From Streptomyces malaysiensis subsp. samsunensis (lineage in GTDB: Bacteria > Actinomycetota > Actinomycetes > Streptomycetales > Streptomycetaceae): a DNA stretch of 64,000 nucleotides. A program made the position numbers and the translations under genes. Positions 1-8,194 of this stretch are shown here, in pieces. Each line of letters starts with the position of its first letter. Positions within the stretch are counted from its first letter, which is position 1. Under the pieces are notes generated by a model, which was not told where the DNA came from, did not search any database, and was given only the letters and a program-made list of their open reading frames with translations. The DNA is taken from NCBI RefSeq assembly GCF_024519315.1, contig NZ_JANIIC010000050.1, positions 1-64,000 of the forward strand, written 5' to 3'.

Positions 1-399
1 GTCGAGGACCTCACCGTCCGCAATCTGCTGAAGAACGGCAAGCTCGCGCGCGCCATTTCCGATGCGTCGTGGACGGAACTGCGCTCCATGCTGGAGTACA
101 AGTGCGCCTGGCACCGGCGCGAACTCGTGACGGTCGACCGCTGGTTCCCCAGCAGCAAGCTGTGCGGGGCGTGCGGGACCGTCCGCGAGAAGCTGCCACT
201 GAACGTTCGTGAGTGGACGTGCGACTGCGGTGCGGTGCATGACCGCGATGTGAACGCGGCACGCAACATCCTGGCCGCCGGGCTGGCGGCGTCTGCCTGT
301 GGAGACGGTGTAAGACCTCAACGGGAGTCCTCCCGGACGGGGCGGTCGTCGGTGAAGCAGGAAACCCAGCGGGCGACCGCTGGACTCCCCCGCCTCTAG
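1..399 (+). CDS. TnpB (IS200/IS605 OrfB-type) C-terminal fragment, cut by window start
   Basis: The reading frame is open from base 1 to a TAG at 397-399, so only about 132 C-terminal residues are visible. It shows the zinc-ribbon CxxC pairs (CGAC and, 20 residues later, CDCG) followed by HDRDVNAARNIL, the last RuvC motif with its catalytic Asp. These are hallmarks of TnpB, the RNA-guided nuclease of IS200/IS605-type elements. The stop codon lies inside the loop of the right-end hairpin, as is usual where the 3' end of tnpB overlaps its omega RNA. No TnpA is visible; it may lie upstream or be absent (IS1341-type). Downstream lies a truncated transporter gene, so the element seems to have landed in an ABC operon. 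The family call is firm; whether the whole gene is intact cannot be seen. Confidence 0.88.
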   Translation, partial: VEDLTVRNLLKNGKLARAISDASWTELRSMLEYKCAWHRRELVTVDRWFPSSKLCGACGTVREKLPLNVREWTCDCGAVHDRDVNAARNILAAGLAASACGDGVRPQRESSRTGRSSVKQETQRATAGLPRL

Positions 400-416
400 A
401 CGGGGGAGGAAGTCAA
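385..416 (+). mobile_element. Right-end hairpin of the TnpB element / omega RNA 3' end
   Basis: A perfect 8-bp stem CTCCCCCG (385-392) / CGGGGGAG (401-408) closes an 8-nt loop that contains the tnpB stop codon. It is followed by TCAA at 413-416, which resembles the cleaved right-end tetranucleotide of IS608-type elements. In TnpB systems the omega RNA ends at this hairpin and the bases just after the element act as guide, so the guide would begin near 417. The hairpin is directly visible; the exact element end is inferred. Confidence 0.6.
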
Positions 417-431
417 ATGTCTGCTCTTTCC

Positions 432-750
432 GAGCGCTTCCGATGGTGAAGATCACGGTCCGCTTCACCGCGGGCCAGAACCGGCGGGCGTCGTCGAGCG
501 CGTCCACGAAGTTCCGCAGTCCCACGTGGTGTTTCCGGGCGTTCACCGCGCCGAAGGCGTCGGTGAGGCTCAGGTCGACGGTGAAGGCCAGCGGGAAGAC
601 GATCATCAGTCCGACGAAGGCGAGGGCCGGGGTGAGCGTCGCCCACTTCAGCCGGCGGTTGGCCTGTTCGACGGTGCGCGGGGCCCGGCCGCGGGGCGGA
701 TGGGCGGAGTCCCGGGCCGTCGCCGTCGCACGGACCTCGGTGGTGGACAT
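432..750 (-). pseudogene. Sugar ABC transporter permease, N-terminal fragment truncated by the TnpB element
   Basis: Read from an ATG at 750 the frame gives a basic N-terminus, a first membrane segment (WATLTPALAFVGLMIVFPLA) and the usual carbohydrate-permease sequence ending VKRTVIFTIGSA. Homology then stops at about 432 and the frame runs into unrelated codons near the TnpB right end. Only about 105 of the usual ~300 residues remain; the EAA loop and the other membrane helices are gone. The ATG overlaps the TGA of the upstream binding-protein gene (TGATG), typical of translational coupling in sugar-uptake operons. Family recognition is good, loss of function certain unless the rest lies elsewhere. 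Confidence 0.72.
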
Positions 751-1197
751 CAGGACTCCTTGTGGCGGTTGTCGCGGACGAGGAAATCGGCGAACTCGGC
801 GTCGGCGTCACGGATCACCGGCTTCACCGGCTTCACCGGCTTGCCGAGGATCCCGGCCACCAGCGGGCGCCCGACGATGTCGCGGGCCCGTCCGACCTGG
901 AGCACCTGGGGGCGGTCGTGCCCGGTGCCGCGCTCGGCGTTGACGCGCATCGCCTCGGCGAGGTCGGGCGGGAAGGACGCGAGGTCTTGGGATCGGACCA
1001 CACGGACTGCCGGGCGCACGGTATTCCCGCGGCCTGGAGTTCGGCGGCCATGTCCGGGCCCGCGGCCCAGCGGATGAACTCCCATGCGTCATCGCGCAGT
1101 CGGGAGAAGGTGTTGATACCGAGGCTCCAGGACGGGATGTTGTGCGGGCGCCCGCGGGCCCCGCGGGGAACGGCGCGAAGCCGACGGTCTTGCGCAC
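750..1197 (-). pseudogene. ABC sugar-binding lipoprotein, C-terminal part, frameshifted
   Basis: Three minus-strand frames have to be joined to read a solute-binding protein C-terminus: VGFAPFPAGPAG, then IPSWSLGINTFSRLRDDAWE with FIRWAAGPDMAAELQAAGIP, then DLASFPPDLAEAMRVNAERG and an end at KES with the stop at 750-752. This pattern is typical of extracellular sugar-binding proteins (family 1). At least two frame changes, near 1165 and 990, break it, and nothing recognisable precedes about 1197. It sits directly upstream of the truncated permease, so this is the remains of one uptake operon. The indels fall in or beside G/C-rich runs and some could be sequencing errors. Confidence 0.6.
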
Positions 1198-1595
1198 CGA
1201 GGAGACAGCGAACCCCGAAGTGGCCGCCGAGATCTACGGGAAGTCGCTGTTCGGCATCCGGGGCACGGTGTCCGTGATGGTGTAGGACGAGGCCGTCGAC
1301 GCTCTCGTCCGAGCCCACGTCGACGCCCTCACCGACCACCGGGGCAAGGCCACCCGGTGTCGCGGTCGCCCACCCGGCGGCCGATCGTCTCGTCCCTCTT
1401 TCGCTCACCGCCGGCGCGGATGAACTGAAGGCCGCCTTCGGCCGGTTCGCGCCTCAAGCGCCACTGCGCGCCGCGGTTTCGCAACACGATGGCGAGCACT
1501 TCCGCGCATCGACTCGCCGCGCATGACCGACCGATCGCCTCATCGGCATGGCATCGGTATCGACACACAGTCACCACACACTGGAGGAAAGTGCC
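1198..1595. other. About 400 bp without an intact gene; decayed coding DNA
   Basis: The plus strand holds two short open stretches. One ends at a TAG near 1285 with AEIYGKSLFGIRGTVSVMV; the other runs about 1354-1524 with DELKAAFGRFAPQ, faintly like the start of a flavin reductase domain. Neither has a start codon with a ribosome binding site or enough length to assign. The last 70 bases must contain the promoter of the oxidoreductase gene at 1596. Confidence 0.35.
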
Positions 1596-2530
1596 ATGAA
1601 GGCAGTGCGTTACCACGGCTTCGGCAGCGCCGAGGTCCTGCGCCACGAGGACATCGAGCGTCCGGTCCCCGGCGCCGGGCAGGTGCTGGTGCGGGTGGCG
1701 GCCACCTCGTTCAACCCGGTCGACGACCACATCCGCGCCGGTGCCCTGACCGAGATGATCCCGGTCGCCCTCCCGCATGTGCCCGGGATCGATCTGGCGG
1801 GCACCGTCGCCGAACTCGGCGCGGAGGTGTCGGGCCTGGAGGTCGGTGACCGGGTCGTGGCGATGCTGCCCCTCGACGCCCCCGGCGCGGCCGCCGAGTA
1901 TGTGCTCGCCCCGGCCGAGGCCCTGGTCGCGGCGCCCCGGACGATCGAGCTGGTCGACGCCGCGGCGCTGCCCCTGGTCGGCCTGTCGGCCTGGCAGACG
2001 CTGTTCGAGCTCGCCGAGCTGAAGCCCGGACAGACCGTCCTGGTCAACGGGGCAGGGGGCGCGGTGGGTGGCCTCGCGGTCCAGCTCGCCGTCGACGCGG
2101 GGGCGCAGGTCACCGCGGCGGCCGGTCCGCGGCACGCCGAGCGCCTGAAGGGCTACGGCGCGGCCCGGGTCGTCGGCCACCTCGATCTCGTCGAGGGTCC
2201 GGCCGCCGTGGGTGGTCCGTTCCAGGTCCTGCTGAACCTGGTGCGCGTCGCCCCGGACGAGGCCGCGCGGCTGTCGCGCTATGTCGCCGACGGCGGGGTC
2301 GCCGCCAGCACGGCACCCCGGTTCCCGAGGAGCCCGCCCGGTCCGTGCGCGCCGCGAGCCTGTTCGTCCGCGGCGACGCCGCCCAGCTGACCGAGCTGGT
2401 CGCCAGGGTCGATGACGGTCGGCTCCGGATCCATATCGCCGCCCGCCGCCCGTTGGTCGAGTCGAGCGCGGTGCATGAGGACGCCGGCACCGGGCGGCTG
2501 CCCGGCAAGACCGTCCTGATCGCTCCCTGA
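1596..2530 (+). pseudogene. NADP-dependent quinone oxidoreductase (zinc-independent MDR family), one frameshift
   Basis: A good ribosome binding site (TGGAGGA) precedes the ATG at 1596. The product starts MKAVRYHGFGSAEVL and has the GroES-like half, LVNGAGGAVGGLAVQLA as NADPH-binding Rossmann motif, and ends with IHIARR-type sequence and GKTVLIAP, the standard C-terminus of quinone oxidoreductases. No zinc-ligand cysteines are present, as expected for the QOR subgroup. The frame breaks at about 2316-2322, in CACCCCGG: reading continues perfectly one frame over (PVPEEPARSVRAASLFVRG) to a TGA at 2528-2530. Joined, the protein would be about 310 residues, the usual length. One base in a C run separates a working gene from a broken one, so a sequencing error is possible. 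Confidence 0.78.
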
Positions 2531-2710
2531 TCGCACCCGGCCGGGACGCACGCCGTTCGGTCCCCCACCGACGGACACCCGTCAGGGGTTCAGCGGGCAC
2601 GGGGTGACGCCACGGCTCGTGGGACGGGCCGTGGCGGATCCGGTGCGCGGAGGGGTGAACGGCAGAGCGGGCGGCGGGCGTTGGCCGGACGAGGCCATCC
2701 GCCCGGCCGC

Positions 2711-2974
2711 TCAGCCCAGGTCGGACATGTCCAGCACGAAACGGTAGCGGACGTCGCTGATGACCGACGTCATGGCGCCGAGCGCCACGGCCACCTTGAC
2801 CGCGAGATGCCCCGGACCGCCCAGCCCCGCCACGCCGACGCGGCTGCCGGGCCCCACGCCCAGAGCGTGCAGGGGTTCCCAGACGGTGACACCGGCGCAG
2901 AGCAGAGGGGCGGCGGCGGCCGGGCCCAGCCCGGGGGGAAGCGGGTAGGCGAACCGGTCGCGGACGAGCGGCCG
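2711..2974 (-). pseudogene. Zinc-type alcohol dehydrogenase remnant with internal deletion
   Basis: The minus strand reads RPLVRDRFAYPLPPGL, then AAAAPLLCAGVTVWEPL and GLGGPGHLAVKVAVALGA, the middle of an AdhC/YahK-like NADP-dependent alcohol dehydrogenase. It then jumps straight to DVRYRFVLDMSDLG and a TGA at 2711-2713, which is the extreme C-terminus of the same family. About 100 residues of the nucleotide-binding half are missing at the join, and the N-terminal catalytic zinc half is absent because the TetR stop codon lies at 2975. This is a gene deleted both upstream and internally. The family call is good because both ends of the fusion match one family in the right order. Confidence 0.65.
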
Positions 2975-3637
2975 CTAGGTCGTTTCGCCGGCGTCCCCGA
3001 CCATGCGGACGAGGGTGTCGACGAGCTCGTCCGTGGTGCTGCGCAACCTGTCCGTGCCGAGGTGGCCGCTGAGCTCCATGTCCGCGATGCCGTGGGCGCC
3101 GCTCAGCAGCAGGGCGCCGTAGTGCCGTGTGTTCCGCTCCCCCACGAGGGCGGCGACGATGGCCAGGAACTCGTCCTGGAAGCGTCCGGCCGCGCGGACG
3201 CGGTCCGCGGCCGGGTCGCCCGCGGGTCCGCAGAGCTGGCGCCGGACGCGATCGAGTCCTTCGCCGAGCTCTTCAGGACGGTGTCCGGGCCGCCTGAACA
3301 ACATCTGGTACAGATGCGGCTGGTCCCGGCCGACGCCGATGAGGGCGCGGAGAGCGCCGCGCAGCTTCTCGGAGGCCGACAGGGCCGGGTCGGTCCGCAG
3401 GGCGTGCACCTGGTCGCCGATCCGTTCCCAGCCCTCGGTCACGACGGCGGTCAGCAGGCTGTCCTTGCCCGCGAAGTGCCGGTACGGCGCCCCCCGCGTC
3501 ACGCCCGCCCGCGCGCCCACCTCGCGCAAGGTGACCGCCTCGGGGCCGCCGAGGTCGAGGAGTTCGGCGGCCGCGTCGAGCAGAGCGCGGCGGGTGACGG
3601 CGGCGGACTCCGCACGGGTGACCATGACGGCCATCAT
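2975..3637 (-). CDS. TetR/AcrR-family transcriptional regulator
   Basis: The product (about 220 residues) has the TetR helix-turn-helix near residues 13-60 (AALLDAAAEL-type first helix, LREVGARAGVTRGAPYRHFA as recognition region) and a ligand domain of the WHG type (LGHLGTD-rich end). It is divergent from the SDR gene at 3681 with about 45 bp between them, the classical layout in which such a regulator represses its neighbour and itself. Three in-frame ATGs (3637, 3634, 3625) compete and none has a clear ribosome binding site; I use the longest. The reading frame stays open far upstream across the SDR gene, but that part is antisense and carries no TetR sequence. The ligand is unknown. Confidence 0.82.
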   Translation of the reverse strand: MMAVMVTRAESAAVTRRALLDAAAELLDLGGPEAVTLREVGARAGVTRGAPYRHFAGKDSLLTAVVTEGWERIGDQVHALRTDPALSASEKLRGALRALIGVGRDQPHLYQMLFRRPGHRPEELGEGLDRVRRQLCGPAGDPAADRVRAAGRFQDEFLAIVAALVGERNTRHYGALLLSGAHGIADMELSGHLGTDRLRSTTDELVDTLVRMVGDAGETT

Positions 3638-3645
3638 ACATTCGG

Positions 3646-3673
3646 TTGACAGCGTCATCTCAGTCGGTAGCGT
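3646..3673 (+). promoter_or_regulatory. Candidate promoter of the SDR gene
   Basis: TTGACA at 3646-3651 and TAGCGT at 3668-3673 are separated by 16 bp. The GTG start of the SDR follows only 7 bp after the -10 box, so the transcript would be leaderless or nearly so, which is common in streptomycetes. The short divergent interval is also where the TetR product would bind. Confidence 0.5.
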
Positions 3674-3680
3674 AGCCAAG

Positions 3681-4601
3681 GTGACAACGTCATCTGAAAC
3701 CCGGAAGCTGATCGTCGTAACCGGAGCCTCCACGGGCATGGGCGCGTCAGCCGCCCGCGAACTGGCTCGCCAGGGATTCCACGTCCTGGCCGGTGTGCGA
3801 CGCGACCGTGACGCCGACGCCATCCGATCGACCGGCATCGAACCGGTCATCCTCGACATCACCAAGCCCGAGCAGGTGGAGGCGCTCGCCGCCCGCGTCG
3901 CCGACGATCCGCGCGCGCTGCACGCACTCGTCAACAACGCCGGCGTCCAGGTGAACGCCCCGGTCGAGGCCCTGCCGATGGCGGAGTGGCGGCGGGTGTT
4001 CGAGGTCAACCTGTTCGGCCACATCGCCGTCACCCAGGCGCTGCTGCCCGCGCTGCTGCGCGGCAAGGGCCGCGTGATCAACATCAGCTCGGTCGGCGGC
4101 AAGTTCGCCATGGCCACATACGGCGCGTACGCCGGCGCGAAGTTCGCCCTGGAGGCGGTCAGCGACTCGCTCCGCCGGGAGGTCGCGCCGCTGGGCGTAC
4201 AGGTGGTCGTGGTCCAGCCGGGCGGCGTCCGCACGGAGATGGCCACCCGCGGGATCGCGACGGCGAACCACCTGGCCGCCCGGATGACGCCGGAGCAGGA
4301 CGAGCGCTACGGCGGCCTGGTCCAGGCGTACAACAGGCTGATGGCCTCGGGCACTTCATCGGGTCTGACCGCCGACGCCGCCGCCCGGGTGATCGCGAAG
4401 GCCGTGACGACCCGCCGACCGCGCACCCGGTACACCGCCGGCCGGGATGCCGCCCTGATCATGCGCCTGGGCCGGATGCTGTCCGACCGCACGCTCGACC
4501 GCGTCCTCGCCGCCAACCTGCGCCGCCACTACCCGAAGGGAGCCGTGGGCCGAGGCGGACTCCACGCACGGCTCCGCCCCCTGCGGTGCGGCCACCGGTG
4601 A
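3681..4601 (+). CDS. Short-chain dehydrogenase/reductase (SDR)
   Basis: A classical SDR of about 306 residues: LIVVTGASTGMGASAARELA gives the TGxxxGxG cofactor motif near residues 12-22, NNAG follows near 85, and the catalytic set Ser (INISSVGG), Tyr-x3-Lys (YGAYAGAKF) is complete. VQPGGVRTEM follows as usual. The start is the GTG at 3681, chosen because homology begins there and a promoter lies just upstream; the longer open frame before it is antisense to tetR. It probably reduces or oxidises the compound sensed by the divergent TetR. The substrate cannot be told. Confidence 0.85.
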   Translation: MTTSSETRKLIVVTGASTGMGASAARELARQGFHVLAGVRRDRDADAIRSTGIEPVILDITKPEQVEALAARVADDPRALHALVNNAGVQVNAPVEALPMAEWRRVFEVNLFGHIAVTQALLPALLRGKGRVINISSVGGKFAMATYGAYAGAKFALEAVSDSLRREVAPLGVQVVVVQPGGVRTEMATRGIATANHLAARMTPEQDERYGGLVQAYNRLMASGTSSGLTADAAARVIAKAVTTRRPRTRYTAGRDAALIMRLGRMLSDRTLDRVLAANLRRHYPKGAVGRGGLHARLRPLRCGHR

Positions 4602-4636
4602 GCTCTCCCTGAGGGGACTCGCCCCCTTGGTATGCC

Positions 4637-4698
4637 CCCGAGTCGGCCGCAGCGGTCCCGTCCTCAAGCGCCGGACGGACTGTTGTGGCCGACTCGGG
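4637..4698. terminator. Inverted repeat between convergent genes, likely bidirectional terminator
   Basis: A perfect 12-bp inverted repeat CCCGAGTCGGCC (4637-4648) / GGCCGACTCGGG (4687-4698) lies between the convergent SDR and discoidin genes. The 38-nt centre contains CAAGCGCCGGACGG, a motif that recurs in Streptomyces intergenic regions. Confidence 0.55.
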
Positions 4699-4751
4699 TT
4701 GGGGGGAACGGGCGACGAGCGTCCCCGCGGGGCCCGGCGGGCCCGGGGCCC

Positions 4752-7700
4752 TCAGCGCACCGTCAGCCGTGACACCGCCGCGTCCGCCGCCCCGTCGACC
4801 TGGAGGCTGACGTAGCGGGCCGTCCCGGAGGCGGTCAGCCGGCGCACCCGGCCCCGGCTGGTGAGTGCCCCGGCGTCCCGGTAGGTGATGCCGTCCATGC
4901 TGAAGCCGACCTTCGCGCCCGGCGCCGCGCCCGCCGTCCACTCGGCCTCCACCAGGCGGACCGGGCGGGCCGCGCCGAGGTCCACGACCATGCGGCCGCG
5001 CGTGCCCGGCCGCCACGCCGTATGGGCGTCGCCGTCCACCGCCGCCGCGGGGTCGGACATGCCCTCCGGCAGCGGGCTCGTGGGGAAGACGGTCCGGCCG
5101 AGGGCCAGGTCGTCAAGCGGGTGGGCGACGGCGCCGTCCAGGACGACGGTGATCGTCCGGCCCGCTCCGACGACGGCGACCTTGCTGTGCCCCTGGGCCC
5201 GGACGCGCAGGGTGCAGGAGGCCCCCGACAGGCGCACGGTCGCGCCGTCGACGCCCTGGACCCGCAGGCCCGGCGGCAGGCTCCGGCTCGTGAGGGGGGT
5301 GAGCGTGAAGCGCGGGGCCAGCACGACCGCCGTGGCGGCCGGCAGCGCGGCCTCGAAGGACGTGCCGTCGGCGGTCAGCCGCTGCGTGCCCTCGAAGACC
5401 ACCGTGTCCGTGCCGGTGCGCGGGATCGCGATCCGCGTCGTGACCGACTCGCCGGAGAGGTTGAACAGGGTCAGATGCCCGTCGGTCAGCGTCGTACGCA
5501 CCTCGGTGGCCTCCGCCGTGGGTGCGCTCCCCCGGGCGATCGCGCGCAGCTTCCCGGCCGAGGTGCCGGGGAAGCCCTCGACGAGGAGGGGCGCCGCCGG
5601 GCCGTCGCCGAGGACGATCGTGTCGTCGTAGACGCCGATCCGGTTCCGGCCGTCACGCACCACCAGCCCGGCGCGTCCCTCGACGTCGAGCCAGCCGCCG
5701 CGGCTGCTCACCGCCGGCCTCGGCCCGGTCGCCAGGTCCCGCCAGTCCTGGCCGTCCGTGGAACCCTGGATGCGGTAGGCGCGGCCGGCCGCCGATTCCC
5801 AGCGCAGGGTGACCCGGTCGATCCGGCGCTCGGCGCCGAGGTCGACGGCCAGCCAGCTGTCGGCGCGCGGACGGTCGGCCCTCGACACCGCCCAGCGGGT
5901 GGCCGCGTCGCCGTCGACCGCGAGCGGCGCGCCCTTCCCGGCGTCGGCCGAGGAAGCGGTGGCGGACCCGCCGCGCGCGAGGTCCGCGCCCTGGGCGCCG
6001 TCGCGCACCTCCAAGGCGTACAGCGAGTACCCGTAGGCCGGGTCGGGCCGCACGCCGAGCATGCGGACGTGGCGCACCGTCGTGGGGGTGAAGCCGAGGT
6101 CGTCGACCCGTCCGGCGGGTGTGCCGGTGGCGGTGTCGCGGGCGCGTACGGTCGCCTCGCCCTCCTCGAAGCGGTAGGTGCGCGCGCCGTCGAGCCCCGG
6201 CATGCCGGGCATCGTCAGGTTGTGCACCTCGAGGTGGCCCTCCGCGTCGGCGGTGCCGCTGCTCGCGTAGACGACGGCGCCCGTGGGGAGCGTCGCGAAC
6301 CCGGCCCAGCCGCCGTCGAGGCGCAGGAGCGTCGCGCTGCCGTCGAAGCCGTCGCGCGGGGACTCGTACAGGCGCACGGTACGGCCCTGGACCTTCGCGG
6401 CGGTGGCGGGCAGGAACATCGGGGTCGCGCCACTGAGCCGGAACAGCCAGTCGTCGTGGCCCGGCTGCCAGGCGAACTTCACGAACCCGGGCTTGGTCAC
6501 GGCACCGGCCCACGCGGTTCGCGACTGGTGCGACACCAGTCCGGGGCCGGTCCCGAAGTCCGTGACACCGGAGGCATGCGCGAACAGCTCCTCGCGCGAC
6601 AGCGGCTCGACGGGCCGCCCGGACGCCGCCGCCCATACGTGCAGCAGGTAGCTGATCGCGATCTCGGCGCGTGCCTCCGGCTCGTACTTCGGCTCCCCCG
6701 AGAACTTCGCCAACCGGTGCTCGGGCGGGTACTGCTGATACGCCTCCAGCCGTGCCGCCAGCTCCTGCTCCGCGCGCGCCGCGGCCCCGTCCCGCATCAC
6801 CTGGGAGAGGAAGGCGAGCGGGATGACGTCCCTGCCGTAGAGGTGCTCGCGGTCGTTGACCATCGGCATCAGCGGCTCGCCCGCGTCACTCATGACGCCC
6901 AGCAGTGTGCGCCACAGCGGCTGGGCGTTCGGCTGCCGTGCGAGGACCTGCGGGAGGGGGCGTCCGGCGGCCAGGAAGTGTGCGGCGTTGCGGCCGGAGG
7001 TGCGCCACAGCTCCTCCTGGTAGTGCGGGCCGAAGGAGCCGTGGTTCTCGACGATGAAGGTGTCGTACAGATTGCGGGCGGTGTTCTCGGAGACGGCGAC
7101 GCCGTCCACGCGGGCGGGGTTGGCGAGATCGGCGGGCGGCAGCCCCGCCTCGTTGCGCGACCAGACGCCGTACCACGTGGCCCAGTCGGCGGCGCGGCGG
7201 TCGTCGTGGGCCCAGGCGAGCGCCGGTGCGAGGGTCTGCGCGTACAGGCCCATCTCCTCCAGCTTGGTGTCGCCGATGTGTCCGCCGTTCAGGCCGTTCG
7301 GCGTCCAGTCGCCCGAGGCGGGGTCGTCGCCGCTGCCCAACGACACGGTGTAGGCGGCCTGTTCGCGGACGATGGTCTCGACGTTCCGCCGCGTCGCGGT
7401 GTCGAGGTCCTTCCACAGCAGCCGGGCGGCGAGGATGAAGTACGACTGGAAGGTGGTGTCGAAGAAGAGCGTGCGGCCCCACTCGTCGCCGCCGGTGAGC
7501 CGGTTGGACGCGGCGAAGTGCCGGATGGTGGCGAGCGTGCGCCGTTCGAGGGTCTCCCGGTCGGTGCCCGCGCGCGCCGCGTCGTAGGTGCCGTGGGTGA
7601 GCAGGACCGCGTTGCCGAGGACCACGGCAAACCCGAAGTCCTTGGCCAGGTAGTGGCCCCGGGCCTCGTCCCACTGCGTCTCGGACCACCGGGTGTGGTC

Positions 7701-7874
7701 CAGGAGCACCCGCAGATAGGTGGCCGCGACGGCGTCGGGCGGCGTGTCCGTGCCGCCGTGCGCCGCGTGGGCGCTCGCGGCTCCGGTGAGCGGGGGCAGG
7801 GCGGCCAACGCACCCGTGAGACCGGCGAGGTGCAGGAAGCGGCGGCGGTCGATGGGCAGGGATCTGTGCGACAC
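4752..7874 (-). CDS. Secreted 1040-residue protein with two F5/8 type C (discoidin) domains
   Basis: The N-terminus is a twin-arginine signal (DRRRFLHLAG, hydrophobic stretch, ASAHA cleavage region). Residues about 50-420 look like an alpha/alpha-toroid of the polysaccharide lyase/hydrolase kind, with the conspicuous motif ENHGSFGPHYQEELW near residue 270. A beta-rich middle follows. One discoidin domain lies near residues 630-730 (AVDGDAATRW, LAVDLGAERRIDRVTLRW) and another at about 925-1040 (AVDGDAHTAW, MVVDLGAARPVRLVEAEW) at the C-terminus. Such modules bind cell-surface or polymeric glycans. A perfect LacI-type palindrome just upstream suggests control by a sugar. I do not recognise a named enzyme; the lyase-like fold is an inference from the helical N-terminal region and the Asn-His/Tyr motif. 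Confidence 0.75.
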   Translation of the reverse strand: MSHRSLPIDRRRFLHLAGLTGALAALPPLTGAASAHAAHGGTDTPPDAVAATYLRVLLDHTRWSETQWDEARGHYLAKDFGFAVVLGNAVLLTHGTYDAARAGTDRETLERRTLATIRHFAASNRLTGGDEWGRTLFFDTTFQSYFILAARLLWKDLDTATRRNVETIVREQAAYTVSLGSGDDPASGDWTPNGLNGGHIGDTKLEEMGLYAQTLAPALAWAHDDRRAADWATWYGVWSRNEAGLPPADLANPARVDGVAVSENTARNLYDTFIVENHGSFGPHYQEELWRTSGRNAAHFLAAGRPLPQVLARQPNAQPLWRTLLGVMSDAGEPLMPMVNDREHLYGRDVIPLAFLSQVMRDGAAARAEQELAARLEAYQQYPPEHRLAKFSGEPKYEPEARAEIAISYLLHVWAAASGRPVEPLSREELFAHASGVTDFGTGPGLVSHQSRTAWAGAVTKPGFVKFAWQPGHDDWLFRLSGATPMFLPATAAKVQGRTVRLYESPRDGFDGSATLLRLDGGWAGFATLPTGAVVYASSGTADAEGHLEVHNLTMPGMPGLDGARTYRFEEGEATVRARDTATGTPAGRVDDLGFTPTTVRHVRMLGVRPDPAYGYSLYALEVRDGAQGADLARGGSATASSADAGKGAPLAVDGDAATRWAVSRADRPRADSWLAVDLGAERRIDRVTLRWESAAGRAYRIQGSTDGQDWRDLATGPRPAVSSRGGWLDVEGRAGLVVRDGRNRIGVYDDTIVLGDGPAAPLLVEGFPGTSAGKLRAIARGSAPTAEATEVRTTLTDGHLTLFNLSGESVTTRIAIPRTGTDTVVFEGTQRLTADGTSFEAALPAATAVVLAPRFTLTPLTSRSLPPGLRVQGVDGATVRLSGASCTLRVRAQGHSKVAVVGAGRTITVVLDGAVAHPLDDLALGRTVFPTSPLPEGMSDPAAAVDGDAHTAWRPGTRGRMVVDLGAARPVRLVEAEWTAGAAPGAKVGFSMDGITYRDAGALTSRGRVRRLTASGTARYVSLQVDGAADAAVSRLTVR

Positions 7875-7894
7875 GGTGCGATACCTCGGGGCTG

Positions 7895-7906
7895 GACAAC
7901 GTTGTC
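7895..7906. promoter_or_regulatory. LacI-family operator-like palindrome
   Basis: GACAACGTTGTC is a perfect 12-bp palindrome with the central CG typical of LacI-family operators in actinomycetes. It lies 20 bp upstream of the ATG of the secreted discoidin protein, a repressor position. No lacI-type gene is in the window, so the regulator would act from elsewhere. Confidence 0.6.
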
Positions 7907-8029
7907 AGAGGGGTGCCGCACATTCTTCGGTGGTCCCGGTCCGCGCGTCAACGGGTGTGACGTCAGCCATTCACGGGTTTTCGCGGGGTGCCGTCCGTAC
8001 GGCCGGTGTGTTCCGGGCATGCCGCAGCC

Positions 8030-8060
8030 GGCCGGTGGGTGGCAGGACCACCCACCGGCC
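8030..8060 (-). terminator. Strong hairpin downstream of the esterase gene
   Basis: GGCCGGTGGGTGG (8030-8042) and CCACCCACCGGCC (8048-8060) form a perfect 13-bp stem with a 5-nt loop. It lies downstream of the minus-strand esterase stop at 8195, so it likely ends that transcript. Confidence 0.6.
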
Positions 8061-8065
8061 GTGCC

Positions 8066-8182
8066 GGGGGTCGTGCGTCGGGGGTCGTGTGTCAGGGTCG
8101 TGTGCCGGGGTCGTGCGTCGAGAGTCGGGCAGCCGAGGTCGTACAGCGGGGTCGTACAGCGGGGGTCGGGCAGCGGTCGGGG
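8066..8182. repeat. Degenerate short tandem repeat
   Basis: About eight imperfect copies of a 13-15-bp unit, roughly GGGTCGTGCGTCG, follow each other between the hairpin and the esterase stop codon. They contain no convincing reading frame. Confidence 0.55.
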
Positions 8183-8194
8183 CCGCCGCCCTCG

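Noticed and set aside
1354..1524. Flavin reductase N-terminal fragment (DELKAAFGRFAPQ)
   Set aside because: The similarity covers about ten residues only and there is no continuing domain; too weak to annotate as a gene.
2975..4246. 423-residue TetR with a long N-terminal extension
   Set aside because: Everything upstream of about 3637 is antisense to the SDR gene and lacks any TetR signature.
8066..8182. CRISPR array
   Set aside because: Units are 13-15 bp, imperfect and without spacers, so this is a simple tandem repeat.
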